Positions 7,886 to 16,855 of a DNA stretch of 49,074 nucleotides are shown here, one piece after another. The stretch is from the NCBI RefSeq assembly GCF_002953255.1, contig NZ_CP026498.1:5084873-5133946 (forward strand). Reading direction: 5' to 3'. The DNA comes from Streptomyces sp. CB01881. Lineage in GTDB: Bacteria; Actinomycetota; Actinomycetes; Streptomycetales; Streptomycetaceae. The notes under the pieces are model-generated. The model ran no database searches. It was not told where the DNA came from and saw nothing but the letters and a program-made list of their open reading frames with translations. The position numbers were made by a program, and so were the translations under genes. Numbering within the stretch: the first letter of the stretch is position 1; every line of letters starts with the position of its first letter.

Positions 7886-8071
7886 ATGGACGCCTTCACC
7901 GCCGGAATCCTGCAGCGCATAGCCAACGCCGAGCAGGACCTGCACCGCGCGATCGAGGCCGGGGACGAATTCCTGGCCGAGGTGGAGCAGTCAGAGCTGG
8001 ACGACCTGCGCCGGCTCGCCGCCGAGCACGGTGTGGACACGGTGCTGGAGCGCCACCGCACCGCCGCCTGA
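7886..8071 (+). CDS. small conserved-type protein of unknown function
   Basis: A 61-residue, strongly helical and acidic protein (TAGILQRIANAEQDLHRAIEAG..., 4 Leu-rich helical turns) with no Cys and no membrane span. It looks like a soluble coiled-coil or helical hairpin. The ATG follows AAGGGGG with a 5-base gap, third codon positions are GC-rich, and a T-rich hairpin terminator follows, so it is probably a real single-gene transcript. I do not recognise the family. Its place beside cutRS and the hemH group is a recurrent Streptomyces arrangement as far as I recall. Confidence 0.75.
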   Translation: MDAFTAGILQRIANAEQDLHRAIEAGDEFLAEVEQSELDDLRRLAAEHGVDTVLERHRTAA

Positions 8072-8143
8072 TCCACCCGACCCGCCCGACCCGACGCCGG
8101 ACCTCCGGCACCAGCGGCCCTACGGGGGCCGTGCGAAACCCAG

Positions 8144-8170
8144 GCCCTGGCATCCCCCGTATGCCAGGGC
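8144..8170 (+). terminator. rho-independent terminator after the small gene
   Basis: A 10-pair perfect stem (GCCCTGGCAT) with a 7-base loop, directly followed by TCTTTCTTGT. Confidence 0.85.
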
Positions 8171-8248
8171 TCTTTCTTGTCCGCGTGCCTGCGGGACGGT
8201 CCGCGGCCCCGGCCGGCCGGTGTCCCCGCCGGCCGGGGTCGGGGCCCG

Positions 8249-9052
8249 TCAGTCCGCCCAGGCGCGCAGCCGTGCCAGCCGCTCCTGGAGCGGCTCGTAC
8301 ACGCCGGGCGCGGCGGCGACGGTCAGCTCGCCGTCCGGGCCGTGGCCCGGGCGGCCGCCGACCAGCGCACCGGCCTCGGCGGCGATCAGGCAGCCCGCGG
8401 CGCGGTCCCAGGGGGCGAGCCCGCGCTCGTAGTAGCCGTCCAGGCGGCCGGCCGCGACGTCGCAGAGGTCCACCGCGGCGGCCCCGCCCCGGCGGATGTC
8501 GCGGACCTCCGGCATCAGCGCGAGCAGCACCTCGGCCTGCCTGGTCCGCACCCGCTGCACGTAGTTGAAGCCGGTGGCGATCAGCGCCTGCCCCCACGGC
8601 GGGGCCGGGCGGGCGGAGAGCCGCCCGCCGTCCAGGTGGGCGCCACCGCCGAGCACGGCGTGGAACAGCTCGCCCCGCGCGGGTGCGTACACCACGCCGA
8701 CGACCGCCTCGCCGTCCAGCTCGGCGGCCACGCTGACCGCCCACGAGGGCAGCCCGTAGAGGTAGTTGACGGTGCCGTCGAGCGGGTCGACGACCCAGCG
8801 GACCCCGCTGGTGCCGGGCCGCTCGGAGCCCTCCTCGCCGAGGTAGCCGTCCGCCGGGCGGCGGGCGCCGATCAGCTCCAGGACCAGCTTCTCGGAGGCG
8901 AGGTCCATCTCGGTCACGACGTCGACGGGGCTGCTCTTGGTGCCCGCCACGCCGAGGTCCGCGGGCCGGCCGTCGCGCAGCAGCTCACCCGCCTGCCGGG
9001 CGGCGTCGAGGGCGACGTCGAGCAGTTCGTCGAGCAGTTCGGGGCTGGGCAC
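8249..9052 (-). CDS. inositol-monophosphatase-family phosphatase
   Basis: A 267-residue Mg-dependent phosphatase of the IMPase/SuhB family. Visible are the metal ligands in GEEGSE, then WVVDPLDGTVNYLYGLPSWAV (the DPxDGT signature), and the C-terminal PWDRAAGCLIAAEAG motif. Likely substrates are myo-inositol phosphate or another sugar or histidinol phosphate; the sequence does not decide. The GTG start at 9052 has GGAGG five bases upstream; a longer frame to 9256 would overlap hemH. It follows hemH by 25 bases and is probably in the same operon, a linkage seen across Streptomyces with no obvious haem role. Confidence 0.9.
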   Translation of the reverse strand: MPSPELLDELLDVALDAARQAGELLRDGRPADLGVAGTKSSPVDVVTEMDLASEKLVLELIGARRPADGYLGEEGSERPGTSGVRWVVDPLDGTVNYLYGLPSWAVSVAAELDGEAVVGVVYAPARGELFHAVLGGGAHLDGGRLSARPAPPWGQALIATGFNYVQRVRTRQAEVLLALMPEVRDIRRGGAAAVDLCDVAAGRLDGYYERGLAPWDRAAGCLIAAEAGALVGGRPGHGPDGELTVAAAPGVYEPLQERLARLRAWAD

Positions 9053-9077
9053 GGGATCCTCCGGGGGGACGGGGCGG

Positions 9078-10235
9078 TCAGCGCTCGGCGGCGGCCGGGC
9101 GCGCGGCGCGCGGGTTGGGGCAGCAGGCCACCGCGCAGACGTCGTGGCCGGGCCCGAGCGTGCCGGTGGCGCAGCGGGCCGGGGCCTCGCCGCGCTCGGT
9201 GGCGGCGCGCTCCAGGACGAGCTCGCGGACGGCCGCGGTGAACCGGGGGTCGGCACCGACGGTGGCGGCCCGGGCGACCGGCAGGCCGAGCTCGGCGGCC
9301 TTGGCCACCGCCTCGGTGTCCAGGTCGTACTTGACCTCCATGTGGTCGGAGACGAAGCCGATCGGGACCATCACCACGGCCGGGGCGCCGTCCGCGTGCT
9401 GGGCCTCCAGGTGGTCGCAGATGTCGGGTTCCAGCCACGGGATGTGCGGGGCGCCGCTGCGGCTCTGGAAGACCAGCTCCCAGGGCCGGTCCGGGACGCC
9501 GGTGCGCTCGGCGACGGCGTCGGCGACCAGCCGGGCCACGTCCAGGTGCTGGGCGACGTACGCGCCGCCGGGCCGGCCGCGGGCCGGGTCGTCCGGGGCG
9601 CCGGAGGTCTCGGCCATGGTGTCCGGAATGGAGTGGGTGGTGAACGCCAGCCGGGCGCCGGCCCGGACCTCCTCGGGCAGCCGCTCCAGCGCAGCCGCGG
9701 TGGCGTCGATCATCGGCCCGACGAAGCCGGGGTGGTTGTAGAAGTGGCGCAGCTTGTCCACCTGCAGGGCGGGCAGCCCCTCCTCGGCGAGCCGCGCCAG
9801 CGCGTCGGCGAGGTTCTCCCGGTACTGGCGGCAGCCCGAGTAGCCCGCGTAGGCGCTGGTGGCGAGGACGGCGATCCGGCGGTGCCCGTCGGCGGCGATC
9901 TCGCGGAGGGTGTCGGTCAGGTAGGGCGCCCAGTTCCGGTTGCCCCAGTAGACCGGGAGGTCCAGGCCGTGCTCGGCGAAGTCCTTGCGCAGGGCGGCCA
10001 GCAGCTCGCGGTTCTGCTCGTTGATCGGGCTCACCCCGCCGAACATGAAGTAGTGCTTGCCCACCTCCTTCAGCCGCTCCTTCGGGATGCCCCGGCCCCG
10101 GGTGACGTTCTCCAGGAAGGGGACGACGTCCTCGGGAGCCTCGGGCCCGCCGAAGGAGAGCAGTAGCAGGGCGTCGTACGGCCGGGCGGCGACCGGAGCG
10201 GCGCCGGAGGGTGAGGGATTGCGCACGTCGGACAT
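9078..10235 (-). CDS. hemH: ferrochelatase, coproporphyrin III type with iron-sulfur cluster
   Basis: Inserts ferrous iron into the porphyrin at the end of haem synthesis; in actinobacteria the substrate is coproporphyrin III (gene also called cpfC). The 385-residue protein shows the family's N-terminal [22 protein letters not shown], the region [13 protein letters not shown], and [10 protein letters not shown] with the catalytic His. Four Cys candidates for the [2Fe-2S] cluster of actinobacterial enzymes are one in GYSGCRQ and those of the tail [10 protein letters not shown]. The start ATG at 10235 has AGGATCG upstream. It is divergent from the MFS gene and first in an operon with the IMPase-like gene. 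Confidence 0.95.
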   Translation of the reverse strand: MSDVRNPSPSGAAPVAARPYDALLLLSFGGPEAPEDVVPFLENVTRGRGIPKERLKEVGKHYFMFGGVSPINEQNRELLAALRKDFAEHGLDLPVYWGNRNWAPYLTDTLREIAADGHRRIAVLATSAYAGYSGCRQYRENLADALARLAEEGLPALQVDKLRHFYNHPGFVGPMIDATAAALERLPEEVRAGARLAFTTHSIPDTMAETSGAPDDPARGRPGGAYVAQHLDVARLVADAVAERTGVPDRPWELVFQSRSGAPHIPWLEPDICDHLEAQHADGAPAVVMVPIGFVSDHMEVKYDLDTEAVAKAAELGLPVARAATVGADPRFTAAVRELVLERAATERGEAPARCATGTLGPGHDVCAVACCPNPRAARPAAAER

Positions 10236-10363
10236 GGGACCGATCCTGCCATTGAGGGGCCGGAGCCCGTCGGCAGGGCTGCACCGGGTGTCCGGAAAAT
10301 ACTGTTTGCCAACGTACGTAAGCTGTGTTGGCCAGCCTCGTTCCTTACCCCCGCGGAGCTCCC

Positions 10364-11620
10364 GTGCTGTCCAGCTACCGCCAGATCTTCGCCGCCCCCG
10401 GCAGTCTGGCCTTCTCGTCCACCGGCTTCATAGCCCGGCTGCCGATCTCCATGACCGGCATCGGCATCGTGACCATGCTCTCCCAGCTGCGCGGCTCCTA
10501 CGGGGTGGCCGGCCTGGTGTCGGCGACGCTGGCGGTGTCCGCCGCGGTGCTGGGCCCGCAGGTCTCCCGGCTGGTGGACCGGCACGGACAGCGCCGGATC
10601 ATCCTGCCGGCCACCGCGGTCACCGTCGTCGCCGCCGTCGGACTGCTGCTCTGCGCCCGCCTGGAGGCCCCGGACTGGATGCTCTTCGTCTTCGCCGCCG
10701 GCATGGGCGTCATGCCCAGCACCGGCGCGATGGTCCGCGCCCGCTGGGCCCACCTCTACCGGGACGACGCGCCCAAGCTGCACACCGCGTACTCCTTCGA
10801 GGCCGTGGTCGACGAGATCTGCTTCATCGTCGGCCCGATCCTCTCCATCGGCCTGGCCACCTCGGTCTTCCCGGAGGCCGGCGTGCTGCTCGCCGGCCTC
10901 TTCCTCGCCGTCGGCGTACTCCTGTTCGCCGGCCAGCGCTCCACCCAGCCGCCGGTCCACCCGGCCGCCCGGCACACCGGCAGCTCGGTGATCCTCAACC
11001 GCGGCCTCCAGGTGCTGATCCTGACCTTCGTCGCCACCGGCGCGATCTTCGGCTCGGTGGAGGTCGTCACCGTCGCCTACTCCGACGACCAGGGCCACAA
11101 GGCCGTCGCCAGCGTGATCCTGGCGCTCTGGGCACTCGGCTCCTGCCTGGCCGGCGTCGTGTTCGGCACCCTCAAGCTCACGGGCTCGATGGCCGGCCGC
11201 TTCTTCGGCGGCGTCCTCTTCATGGCGCTCAGCATGGCGCCCCTGCTGCTGGTCGCCGAGTCGGTGCACGGGGTCGGCGGGCTGGTCGCGGTCGGCGCCG
11301 CGCTGCTGGTCGCCGGCATCGCCATCTCCCCCACCCTGATCACCGCGATGGCCCTCGTCGAGCGGCTCGTCCCGGCCTCCCAGCTCACCGAGGGCATGAC
11401 CTGGACGACCACCGGGCTCGCCCTCGGCGTCGCGCTCGGCTCCTCCGCCGGTGGCTGGGTGGTCGACGCGGCCGGAGCCGCCTCCGGCTACTGGGTGCCG
11501 CTGGCCGCCGGGGCCTTCGGCGTGGTCGCCGCCCTGGCCGGACTCGGCCGCCTGCGGGCCGGACTGTCCTCCGCCGGGGCCGGTCAGCCCGCCGGCCAGA
11601 CCGTAGACCTCGAACGGTGA
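10364..11620 (+). CDS. MFS transporter
   Basis: A 418-residue carrier with about 12 hydrophobic helices in two halves, of the major facilitator superfamily. The loop after the second helix ([11 protein letters not shown]) matches the conserved MFS G-x-x-x-D-R-x-G-R-R/K motif. Substrate unknown; the closest remembered family is the sugar/drug efflux type. I chose GTG at 10364 (GGAG 5 bases upstream) over GTG at 10325, which sits almost on a TAAGCT -10 box (10318-10323). It is divergent from hemH and followed by a hairpin. Confidence 0.88.
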   Translation: MLSSYRQIFAAPGSLAFSSTGFIARLPISMTGIGIVTMLSQLRGSYGVAGLVSATLAVSAAVLGPQVSRLVDRHGQRRIILPATAVTVVAAVGLLLCARLEAPDWMLFVFAAGMGVMPSTGAMVRARWAHLYRDDAPKLHTAYSFEAVVDEICFIVGPILSIGLATSVFPEAGVLLAGLFLAVGVLLFAGQRSTQPPVHPAARHTGSSVILNRGLQVLILTFVATGAIFGSVEVVTVAYSDDQGHKAVASVILALWALGSCLAGVVFGTLKLTGSMAGRFFGGVLFMALSMAPLLLVAESVHGVGGLVAVGAALLVAGIAISPTLITAMALVERLVPASQLTEGMTWTTTGLALGVALGSSAGGWVVDAAGAASGYWVPLAAGAFGVVAALAGLGRLRAGLSSAGAGQPAGQTVDLER

Positions 11621-11636
11621 ACTGACTAATCTCCTC

Positions 11637-11664
11637 CCTACTCGCGGGCCTACCCGCGGGTAGG
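11637..11664. terminator. hairpin between the MFS and oxidase genes
   Basis: A 12-pair stem (CCTACTCGCGGG with one G-U pair) and loop CCTA, 17 bases after the MFS stop. There is no T tract, so termination is an inference. TAATCT just before it could instead be a -10 box for the oxidase gene. Confidence 0.55.
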
Positions 11665-11723
11665 GCGGCGGCGCCGCCCCGGAGCGAGCCGACACCGTTC
11701 GGCCACGGAGCAGGAGGCACCGC

Positions 11724-13046
11724 ATGCCCCAGGCCAGTACCGCACCCCGCACCCGCTGGACCAACTGGGCCGGCAACCAGAGCGCCCACCCGGCCAAGGT
11801 GGTCACGCCCGGCACCGCGGAGGAACTGGCCAAGGAGATCCTGCGCGCCGCCGACCAGGGCCGCACCGTCAAGGCCGTCGGCTCCGGCCACTCCTTCACC
11901 TCCATCGCGTCGGCCGGCGACGGCGTCCTGGTCCGCCCGCACGCGCTGACCGCCGTCCGCGGGATCGACCGCGAGGCCGGCACCGTCACCGTCGAGGCCG
12001 GACTGCCGCTGGCCCGGCTCAACCGGCTGCTCGCCGCCGCCGGGCTCTCGCTCACCAACATGGGCGACATCGAGGTCCAGACCGTGGCCGGCGCGACCAG
12101 CACCGGCACCCACGGCACCGGCCGGGACTCCGGCTCGCTCGCCGCCCAGATCCGCGCCCTGGAGATCGTCCTCGCCGACGGCTCCGTCCGGCGCTGCTCC
12201 CCCACCGAGGACCCGCGGCTCTTCCAGGGCGCCCGGCTCGGCCTCGGCGCCCTCGGCGTGATCACGGCGCTCACCTTCGCCGTCGAGCCGGCCTTCCTAC
12301 TCACCGCCCACGAGCAGCCGATGCGCTTCGACGAGGTGCTCGACCGGCTCGACGACCTCACCGCCGTCAACGAGCACTTCGAGTTCTACTGGTTCCCGCA
12401 CACCGACCGCTGCTCCACCAAGCGCAACAACCGCAGCCAGGGGCCGGCCGCCCCGCTGCCCCGGTTCAAGGAGTGGCTGGAGGACGACTTCCTCTCCAAC
12501 ACCGTCTGGGAGGGCGCCTGCCGGGTCGGCCGGCGCTTCCCCGCGACCGTGCCCTCCATCGCCTCGCTGGCCAGCCGCGCCTGGTCGGACCGCAGCTACA
12601 CCGACACCGCGTACAAGGTGTTCACCAGCCCCCGCAAGGTCCGCTTCCTGGAGATGGAGTACGCGGTGCCGCGCGAGGAGGTCACCGAGGTGCTCCGCGA
12701 GCTCCGGGCCATGATCGAGCGGTCCGACTGGAGGATCAGCTTCCCGGTCGAGGTGCGGTTCGCCCCCGCCGACGACCTCTGGCTCTCCACCGCCAACGGC
12801 TGGGACAGCGCGTACATCGCCGTCCACCTCTACCGGGGCACCGCCGAACAGGGCTACTTCACCGAGGTGGAGAAGCTGATGGCCGCCCACCGCGGCCGCC
12901 CGCACTGGGGCAAGCTGCACACCCGGGACGCCGGCCACCTCGCCGACCTGTACCCCCGCTTCGGCGACTTCACGGCGCTGCGGGACGAACTCGACCCGGA
13001 GCGCCGCTTCGGCAACGACTACCTGCGCCGGGTGCTCGGGGCGTAG
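11724..13046 (+). CDS. FAD-linked sugar-lactone / alditol oxidase
   Basis: A 440-residue flavoprotein of the VAO superfamily with a C-terminal D-arabinono-1,4-lactone oxidase domain. The FAD part has VGSGHSFTSIA (residues ~52-62), whose His is the usual covalent FAD attachment site in alditol oxidases, and GDIEVQTVAGATSTGTHGTG. The C-terminal HWGKLHT motif is typical of L-gulonolactone, arabinonolactone and alditol oxidases. Substrate cannot be fixed from sequence: a sugar alcohol or aldonolactone oxidised by O2 to give H2O2. No signal peptide. The ATG is preceded by GGAGCAGGAGG. Confidence 0.88.
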   Translation: MPQASTAPRTRWTNWAGNQSAHPAKVVTPGTAEELAKEILRAADQGRTVKAVGSGHSFTSIASAGDGVLVRPHALTAVRGIDREAGTVTVEAGLPLARLNRLLAAAGLSLTNMGDIEVQTVAGATSTGTHGTGRDSGSLAAQIRALEIVLADGSVRRCSPTEDPRLFQGARLGLGALGVITALTFAVEPAFLLTAHEQPMRFDEVLDRLDDLTAVNEHFEFYWFPHTDRCSTKRNNRSQGPAAPLPRFKEWLEDDFLSNTVWEGACRVGRRFPATVPSIASLASRAWSDRSYTDTAYKVFTSPRKVRFLEMEYAVPREEVTEVLRELRAMIERSDWRISFPVEVRFAPADDLWLSTANGWDSAYIAVHLYRGTAEQGYFTEVEKLMAAHRGRPHWGKLHTRDAGHLADLYPRFGDFTALRDELDPERRFGNDYLRRVLGA

Positions 13047-13060
13047 GGGCCTCCGGCGTT

Positions 13061-13089
13061 GCCCGCCCGGCGCACGACACCGGGCGGGC
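13061..13089. terminator. bidirectional hairpin between convergent genes
   Basis: A perfect 10-pair stem (GCCCGCCCGG) with a 9-base loop in the 63-base gap between the oxidase and the membrane-protein gene. Confidence 0.7.
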
Positions 13090-13109
13090 GACGCCGTCAC
13101 GCGCCCTCG

Positions 13110-14039
13110 TCACTCCGCCTTCGCCGACTGGCCCGCAGCGGCGGCCGGCGGGGAGACCGCGGCGGGCGCGCCGCCCGGGGCGGACGGCTGCGGGGTGGTC
13201 CCGCCGGACGGCCTCGCGGCGCCGCCGGTCGGGGTCGCCGCGCCGGACTCCCCGGCGGACGGGCCCGCGGACGAACCCCCGGACGGAGCGGCGGACGGCG
13301 TGGAGCCCGGGCCGGCCGGCGGGGAGGCCTCACCGCCGGCCCCGGCGCCCGGACTCCGGCCCGGGGTGGCCGGCGCCGAGGCACCGCCGTCCTTCCCCGC
13401 CGCCGAAGGGCTCGCACCGCCCTGCGACGGGACGCCCGACGGGAGGCCCGCGGTGTCGCCGGCCGGCCGGTCCGCCGGGTCCGGCCGCTCCGACGGGTCC
13501 GGCCGCTCCGACGGCTTCGGGCTCACCGTGCCGCCCAGCGAGGTGCCGCTGCCCGACTCCCCCTTCACCGTGGCCGACACCGGCTGCCCGGTGGCCAGTT
13601 CGAAGGCGACCACCGGCGTCATCGCCAGGAGGAACACCAGTCCGGACACCGCCGCGTACGTTCTCCACGTCCACCGCCGACGCGCCCGGACGACCTGCGG
13701 CCGGTTCCACTCCGGGGAGAGCGCCGGCGCGGCCGGGGCCGGGCCGGCGGACGGCGCCTCGCGCAGCCCGTTCACCGCCGCCCCGGGACCGGTCCGGTCC
13801 ACCGCGTCGCGCAGCTGTTCGCCGGTGCGCCGGAAGACGTGCTGGAACACCGCGCCGCCGGTGGTCGCCCCGACGCTCACCACCGCCGCGCCCAGAATCG
13901 TGCCGTAGACGCCGAGTTCGGAGGCGAGCACCGCCCCCACCACGGCGGCGAACGCACTGGCCGCGACCTGAGCGACACTCAGATCAATTCGCCTGCGACC
14001 TTCCCCGGCGGCCTTCTCGGCGGACTTCTGCTCCGGCAT
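13110..14039 (-). CDS. membrane protein with long Pro/Ser/Gly/Ala tail
   Basis: A 309-residue protein I do not recognise. Residues 1-19 are charged. Residues ~20-68 form one or two membrane segments (ASAFAAVVGAVLA... and GTILGAAVVSVGATTGG). A cytoplasmic basic loop follows, a further span lies at ~127-150 (WRTYAAVSGLVFLLAMTPVVAF), and then about 150 residues are almost only Ser, Pro, Gly, Ala and a few Asp/Lys, with ERPDPSERPDP-type repeats. The tail probably lies outside and could cross the cell wall. I take the ATG at 14039, since GAGGG sits 6 bases before it; another ATG two codons earlier touches that site. It is divergent from sepH across a large gap. Confidence 0.8.
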   Translation of the reverse strand: MPEQKSAEKAAGEGRRRIDLSVAQVAASAFAAVVGAVLASELGVYGTILGAAVVSVGATTGGAVFQHVFRRTGEQLRDAVDRTGPGAAVNGLREAPSAGPAPAAPALSPEWNRPQVVRARRRWTWRTYAAVSGLVFLLAMTPVVAFELATGQPVSATVKGESGSGTSLGGTVSPKPSERPDPSERPDPADRPAGDTAGLPSGVPSQGGASPSAAGKDGGASAPATPGRSPGAGAGGEASPPAGPGSTPSAAPSGGSSAGPSAGESGAATPTGGAARPSGGTTPQPSAPGGAPAAVSPPAAAAGQSAKAE

Positions 14040-14590
14040 CAACATCCCTCGGTTCGTACGACTGTCCTTCGAACAAGTCACTCCATCTTGCCCAAAGGAG
14101 GACACAAGGGACGAAAATGCGGTTCCGCGCGGGAGATATATGTGAAGATGATCACCGTTCGCCGGCTGATCGTCGGCCATCGGGGGTGCGCGCTCTTGAG
14201 ATTCCCGTGAATCGCGGGAGACTTGAGCGGCGAGCCGCCCCTTTGGATGCCACGAATGGAGTACTGTTCGTAAAGCCTGAGCCCTGGGTCGACTTGTCGA
14301 CTGGCCATCAGCCGGCAGATTGACAAGGAGCCACGGCGCAGGCACGCACGGCGACGCCGGTCCCGGATCGTCGCGAACACTCCGCGTGCGAGGACGGCCG
14401 GGACACCCAGGCGCGACGTCAACAGGTGACGTGGCAAAAAAGGCAACCGTGCCACAGCGGCGAGCCCGGGCGTGAGCCCGACACGCCGGGGAACTCAGCA
14501 AGGTTGTGGCCAGTCGCGAGCGGGCAGGCCACACTCAGTACGGGAGCAGCGACGCAGGTGACGTCGGCAGGCACCACCCGGGAGGTAACC
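14040..14590. other. long gap upstream of sepH, lower GC, with hairpins
   Basis: About 550 bases separate the membrane-protein gene from sepH. The stretch 14046-14330 has fewer G and C bases than its neighbours. It contains GTCGAC-TT-GTCGAC (14289-14302), TCCCG...CGGGA around 14204-14220, and GTGGCA...TGCCAC (about 14430-14454). A 68-codon frame at 14117-14323 exists, but its third codon positions are not GC-biased. The region should carry the sepH promoter and a long leader. Confidence 0.5.
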
Positions 14591-15634
14591 GTGCCCGAAC
14601 TGCGGGTTGTGGCCGTCAGCAACGACGGCACACGGCTGGTGCTCAAGGCTGCCGACAGCACGGAGTACACCCTCCCCATCGACGAGCGGCTGCGCGCCGC
14701 CATCCGGGGTGACCGTCCGCGCCTCGGCCAGATCGAGATCGAGGTGGAGAGCCACCTCCGCCCCCGCGACATCCAGGCGCGGATACGAGCCGGTGCCTCC
14801 GCCGAGGAGGTCGCGCAGGCCGCCGGCATCTCCGTCGACCGGGTCCGCCGCTTCGAGGGACCGGTGCTCGCCGAGCGCGCCTTCATGGCCGAGCGGGCGC
14901 GCAAGACCGCCATCCGCCGGCACGGCGAGTCCACCGGACCGCAGCTGGGCGAGGCCGTCGCCGAGCGGCTCGCGCTGCGCGGCGCCGAGAAGGACACCGA
15001 GCGCTGGGACTCCTGGCGGCGCGACGACGGCACCTGGGAGGTCATCCTCTCCTACCGGGCGGAGGGCGAGGGCCGCAGTGCGTCGTGGACGTACGACCCG
15101 CCCCGGCGCCTGGTCCAGCCCAACGACGACGAGGCCCGCGCGCTGATCGGCGAGAACGTCGAGCGCGAGGAGGAGTCGGTCTTCCCGTTCATCCCGCGGA
15201 TCGCCCGGCTCCCCCAGGACCGGCCGCCGCGGCCGATGATCGACCGGCCCTCGGCCGACCGCATCATGTCGGCCCGTGAGGTTCGCGAGGGCCGCGAGGC
15301 CACCGCGGACTCGCGCGACTCGCTGACCAGCCTGCTCGACGTCGTCCCGGCCTTCCGCGGCGACCTCGCCGTGGGCGCGCCGCCGCCGATCGAGCCGGTG
15401 CCCGTCGAGGTCGCCGAGGAGACCGAGGAGCCGGCGGCCGCCGCCCCCGCGGTCGGCGCGGGCTCGGCGTACGCGGACATCCTGATGCCGCGGGCTGTCG
15501 CCCCGCACCGCGAGCGACTGGTCGGGACGACCGACCGGCAGGCCGAGGCGGACGGCGTCCGGCCCGGGCGCCGGGCCACCGTGCCGAGCTGGGACGAGAT
15601 CGTCTTCGGCAGCCGGCGCAAGAAGCAGGAGTAG
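14591..15634 (+). CDS. sepH: SepH cell-division protein (DUF3071)
   Basis: Actinobacterial partner of FtsZ that stimulates filament assembly during sporulation septation (known from S. venezuelae). The 347-residue protein starts PELRVVAVSNDGTRLVLKAADS. It carries the conserved N-terminal DUF3071 domain with a helix-turn-helix-like segment (IRAGASAEEVAQAAGISVDRVRRFEGPV, about residues 61-88), then RRDDGTWEVILSYRAEGEGRSA, and a long acidic, Pro/Ala-rich disordered part ending SRRKKQE. GTG at 14591 follows GGAGGTAACC, an excellent ribosome site; an upstream ATG at 14426 has none. A strong terminator follows. Confidence 0.93.
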   Translation: MPELRVVAVSNDGTRLVLKAADSTEYTLPIDERLRAAIRGDRPRLGQIEIEVESHLRPRDIQARIRAGASAEEVAQAAGISVDRVRRFEGPVLAERAFMAERARKTAIRRHGESTGPQLGEAVAERLALRGAEKDTERWDSWRRDDGTWEVILSYRAEGEGRSASWTYDPPRRLVQPNDDEARALIGENVEREEESVFPFIPRIARLPQDRPPRPMIDRPSADRIMSAREVREGREATADSRDSLTSLLDVVPAFRGDLAVGAPPPIEPVPVEVAEETEEPAAAAPAVGAGSAYADILMPRAVAPHRERLVGTTDRQAEADGVRPGRRATVPSWDEIVFGSRRKKQE

Positions 15635-15675
15635 CCGCCGCTGCCGGTCGCCTTCGGGTGACGACCTTCGGCTGA

Positions 15676-15715
15676 CGAAGGGGCGGGAGGCCGTTCGCGG
15701 CCTCCCGCCCCTTCG
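15676..15715 (+). terminator. very strong hairpin terminator after sepH
   Basis: A perfect 18-pair stem (CGAAGGGGCGGGAGGCCG) closed by the stable tetraloop TTCG. The following ~120 bases up to 15840 are a mosaic of CACCGGCCGCG/CACCCGC words with no gene. Confidence 0.9.
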
Positions 15716-15840
15716 TCGTGTCACCGGCGGAGTGTCACCGGCCGCGAGTCACCGGCCGCGTGCCACCCGCCGTGTGCCGCCGGGGGCGTGCCCCCGGTGC
15801 GGCGCCACCGCCGTCGTGCCACCGGCCGCGTGCCACCCGC

Positions 15841-16701
15841 TCAGCCCGGCTGGTCGGTGACCGCCACCGGCCGGGTCCCGTCGCTCGACCACTCGCTCCA
15901 TGACCCCGGGTACAGCGTGGCCGGCAGGCCCGCCACCTCCAGCGCGAGGATCTGGTGCGCCGCCGTCACGCCCGAACCGCAGTACACGGCGGTCTCCCGC
16001 TCGCCCGCGCCCAGCGCACGGAACCGCTCGGCGAGTTCCGCGGCCGGCCGGAACCGCCCGTCCGGGCCCACGTTCTCGGTGGTCGGCGCCGAGACCGCCC
16101 CCGGGATGTGACCGGCCCGCGGGTCGATCGGCTCGGTCTCGCCGCGGTAGCGCTCCCCGGCCCGGGCGTCCAGCAGCAGGCCGGTCCGGGCCCAGGCCGC
16201 CGCGCCGTCCCCGTCCACCGTCGGCAGGTGGCCCGGCACGGGCTTGAAGTCGCCCTCCTCCGTCTCCGGCAGTTCGGCCGTCACCGGCAGCCCGGCGGCC
16301 TGCCAGGCCGCGAACCCGCCGTCCAGCACCCGCACGTCCGGGTGGCCCGCCCAGCGCAGCAGCCACCAGGCCCGGGCCGCGGCCAGCGAGGTGGCGCCGT
16401 CGTACACCACCACCGGGCGGCCGGCACAGACTCCGAAACGGCGCAGCGCGGCGCCCAACTCCTCGACGCCGGGCAGCGGGTGGCGGCCGCCGCGCCCGGG
16501 CGGTCCGGCCGGTGCGGCGAGGTCGGCGTCCAGGGCGACGAAGTGGGCGCCGGGCAGGTGGCCGGCCGTGTAGTCCTCGATCCCGGGCGGGCCGCCGAGC
16601 TGCCAGCGCACGTCGAGCAGGACGGGCGGGAGATCCGAGGCGAGCGCCTCCTGGAGGCCGGCCACCGAGACCAGCGGGGAGCCGTCGTGATAGGTCGTCA
16701 T
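15841..16701 (-). CDS. two-domain rhodanese (thiosulfate/mercaptopyruvate sulfurtransferase)
   Basis: Transfers a sulfane sulfur from thiosulfate or 3-mercaptopyruvate to an acceptor through a cysteine persulfide. The 286-residue protein has two rhodanese domains. The N-terminal one (residues ~10-140) has VVVYDGATS at the active-site position and lacks the catalytic Cys. The C-terminal one (~150-280) has CGSGVTA with Cys241 as the catalytic residue. The CG-S-G-V-T/S loop is typical of mercaptopyruvate-type enzymes. The start may be the ATG at 16701 or another ATG three codons upstream (16710); neither has a strong ribosome site. Confidence 0.9.
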   Translation of the reverse strand: MTTYHDGSPLVSVAGLQEALASDLPPVLLDVRWQLGGPPGIEDYTAGHLPGAHFVALDADLAAPAGPPGRGGRHPLPGVEELGAALRRFGVCAGRPVVVYDGATSLAAARAWWLLRWAGHPDVRVLDGGFAAWQAAGLPVTAELPETEEGDFKPVPGHLPTVDGDGAAAWARTGLLLDARAGERYRGETEPIDPRAGHIPGAVSAPTTENVGPDGRFRPAAELAERFRALGAGERETAVYCGSGVTAAHQILALEVAGLPATLYPGSWSEWSSDGTRPVAVTDQPG

Positions 16702-16855
16702 GGCGGTCATTCTCGCGCAGGGCCGCCAACTCGACGCTCTTTGTGCGGTCTTTGCCGGAATTTCCGCGCGGCCCGAGGGTTCGGCGCGCGCCAGGGTGGA
16801 ACCATCACCCTCACGTGCGCAGCTCGTGCGCCGTCCGCCCCGTGAGGAGGCCCGC

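Noticed and set aside
10070..12370. Long minus-strand open frame opposite the MFS and oxidase genes
   Set aside because: A high-GC shadow. The plus-strand products have clear families and domains; the minus product is low in complexity.
14117..14323. 68-codon frame upstream of sepH with a plausible ribosome site
   Set aside because: Third codon positions are not GC-biased, rare codons are frequent, and no family is recognised. Treated as part of the control region.
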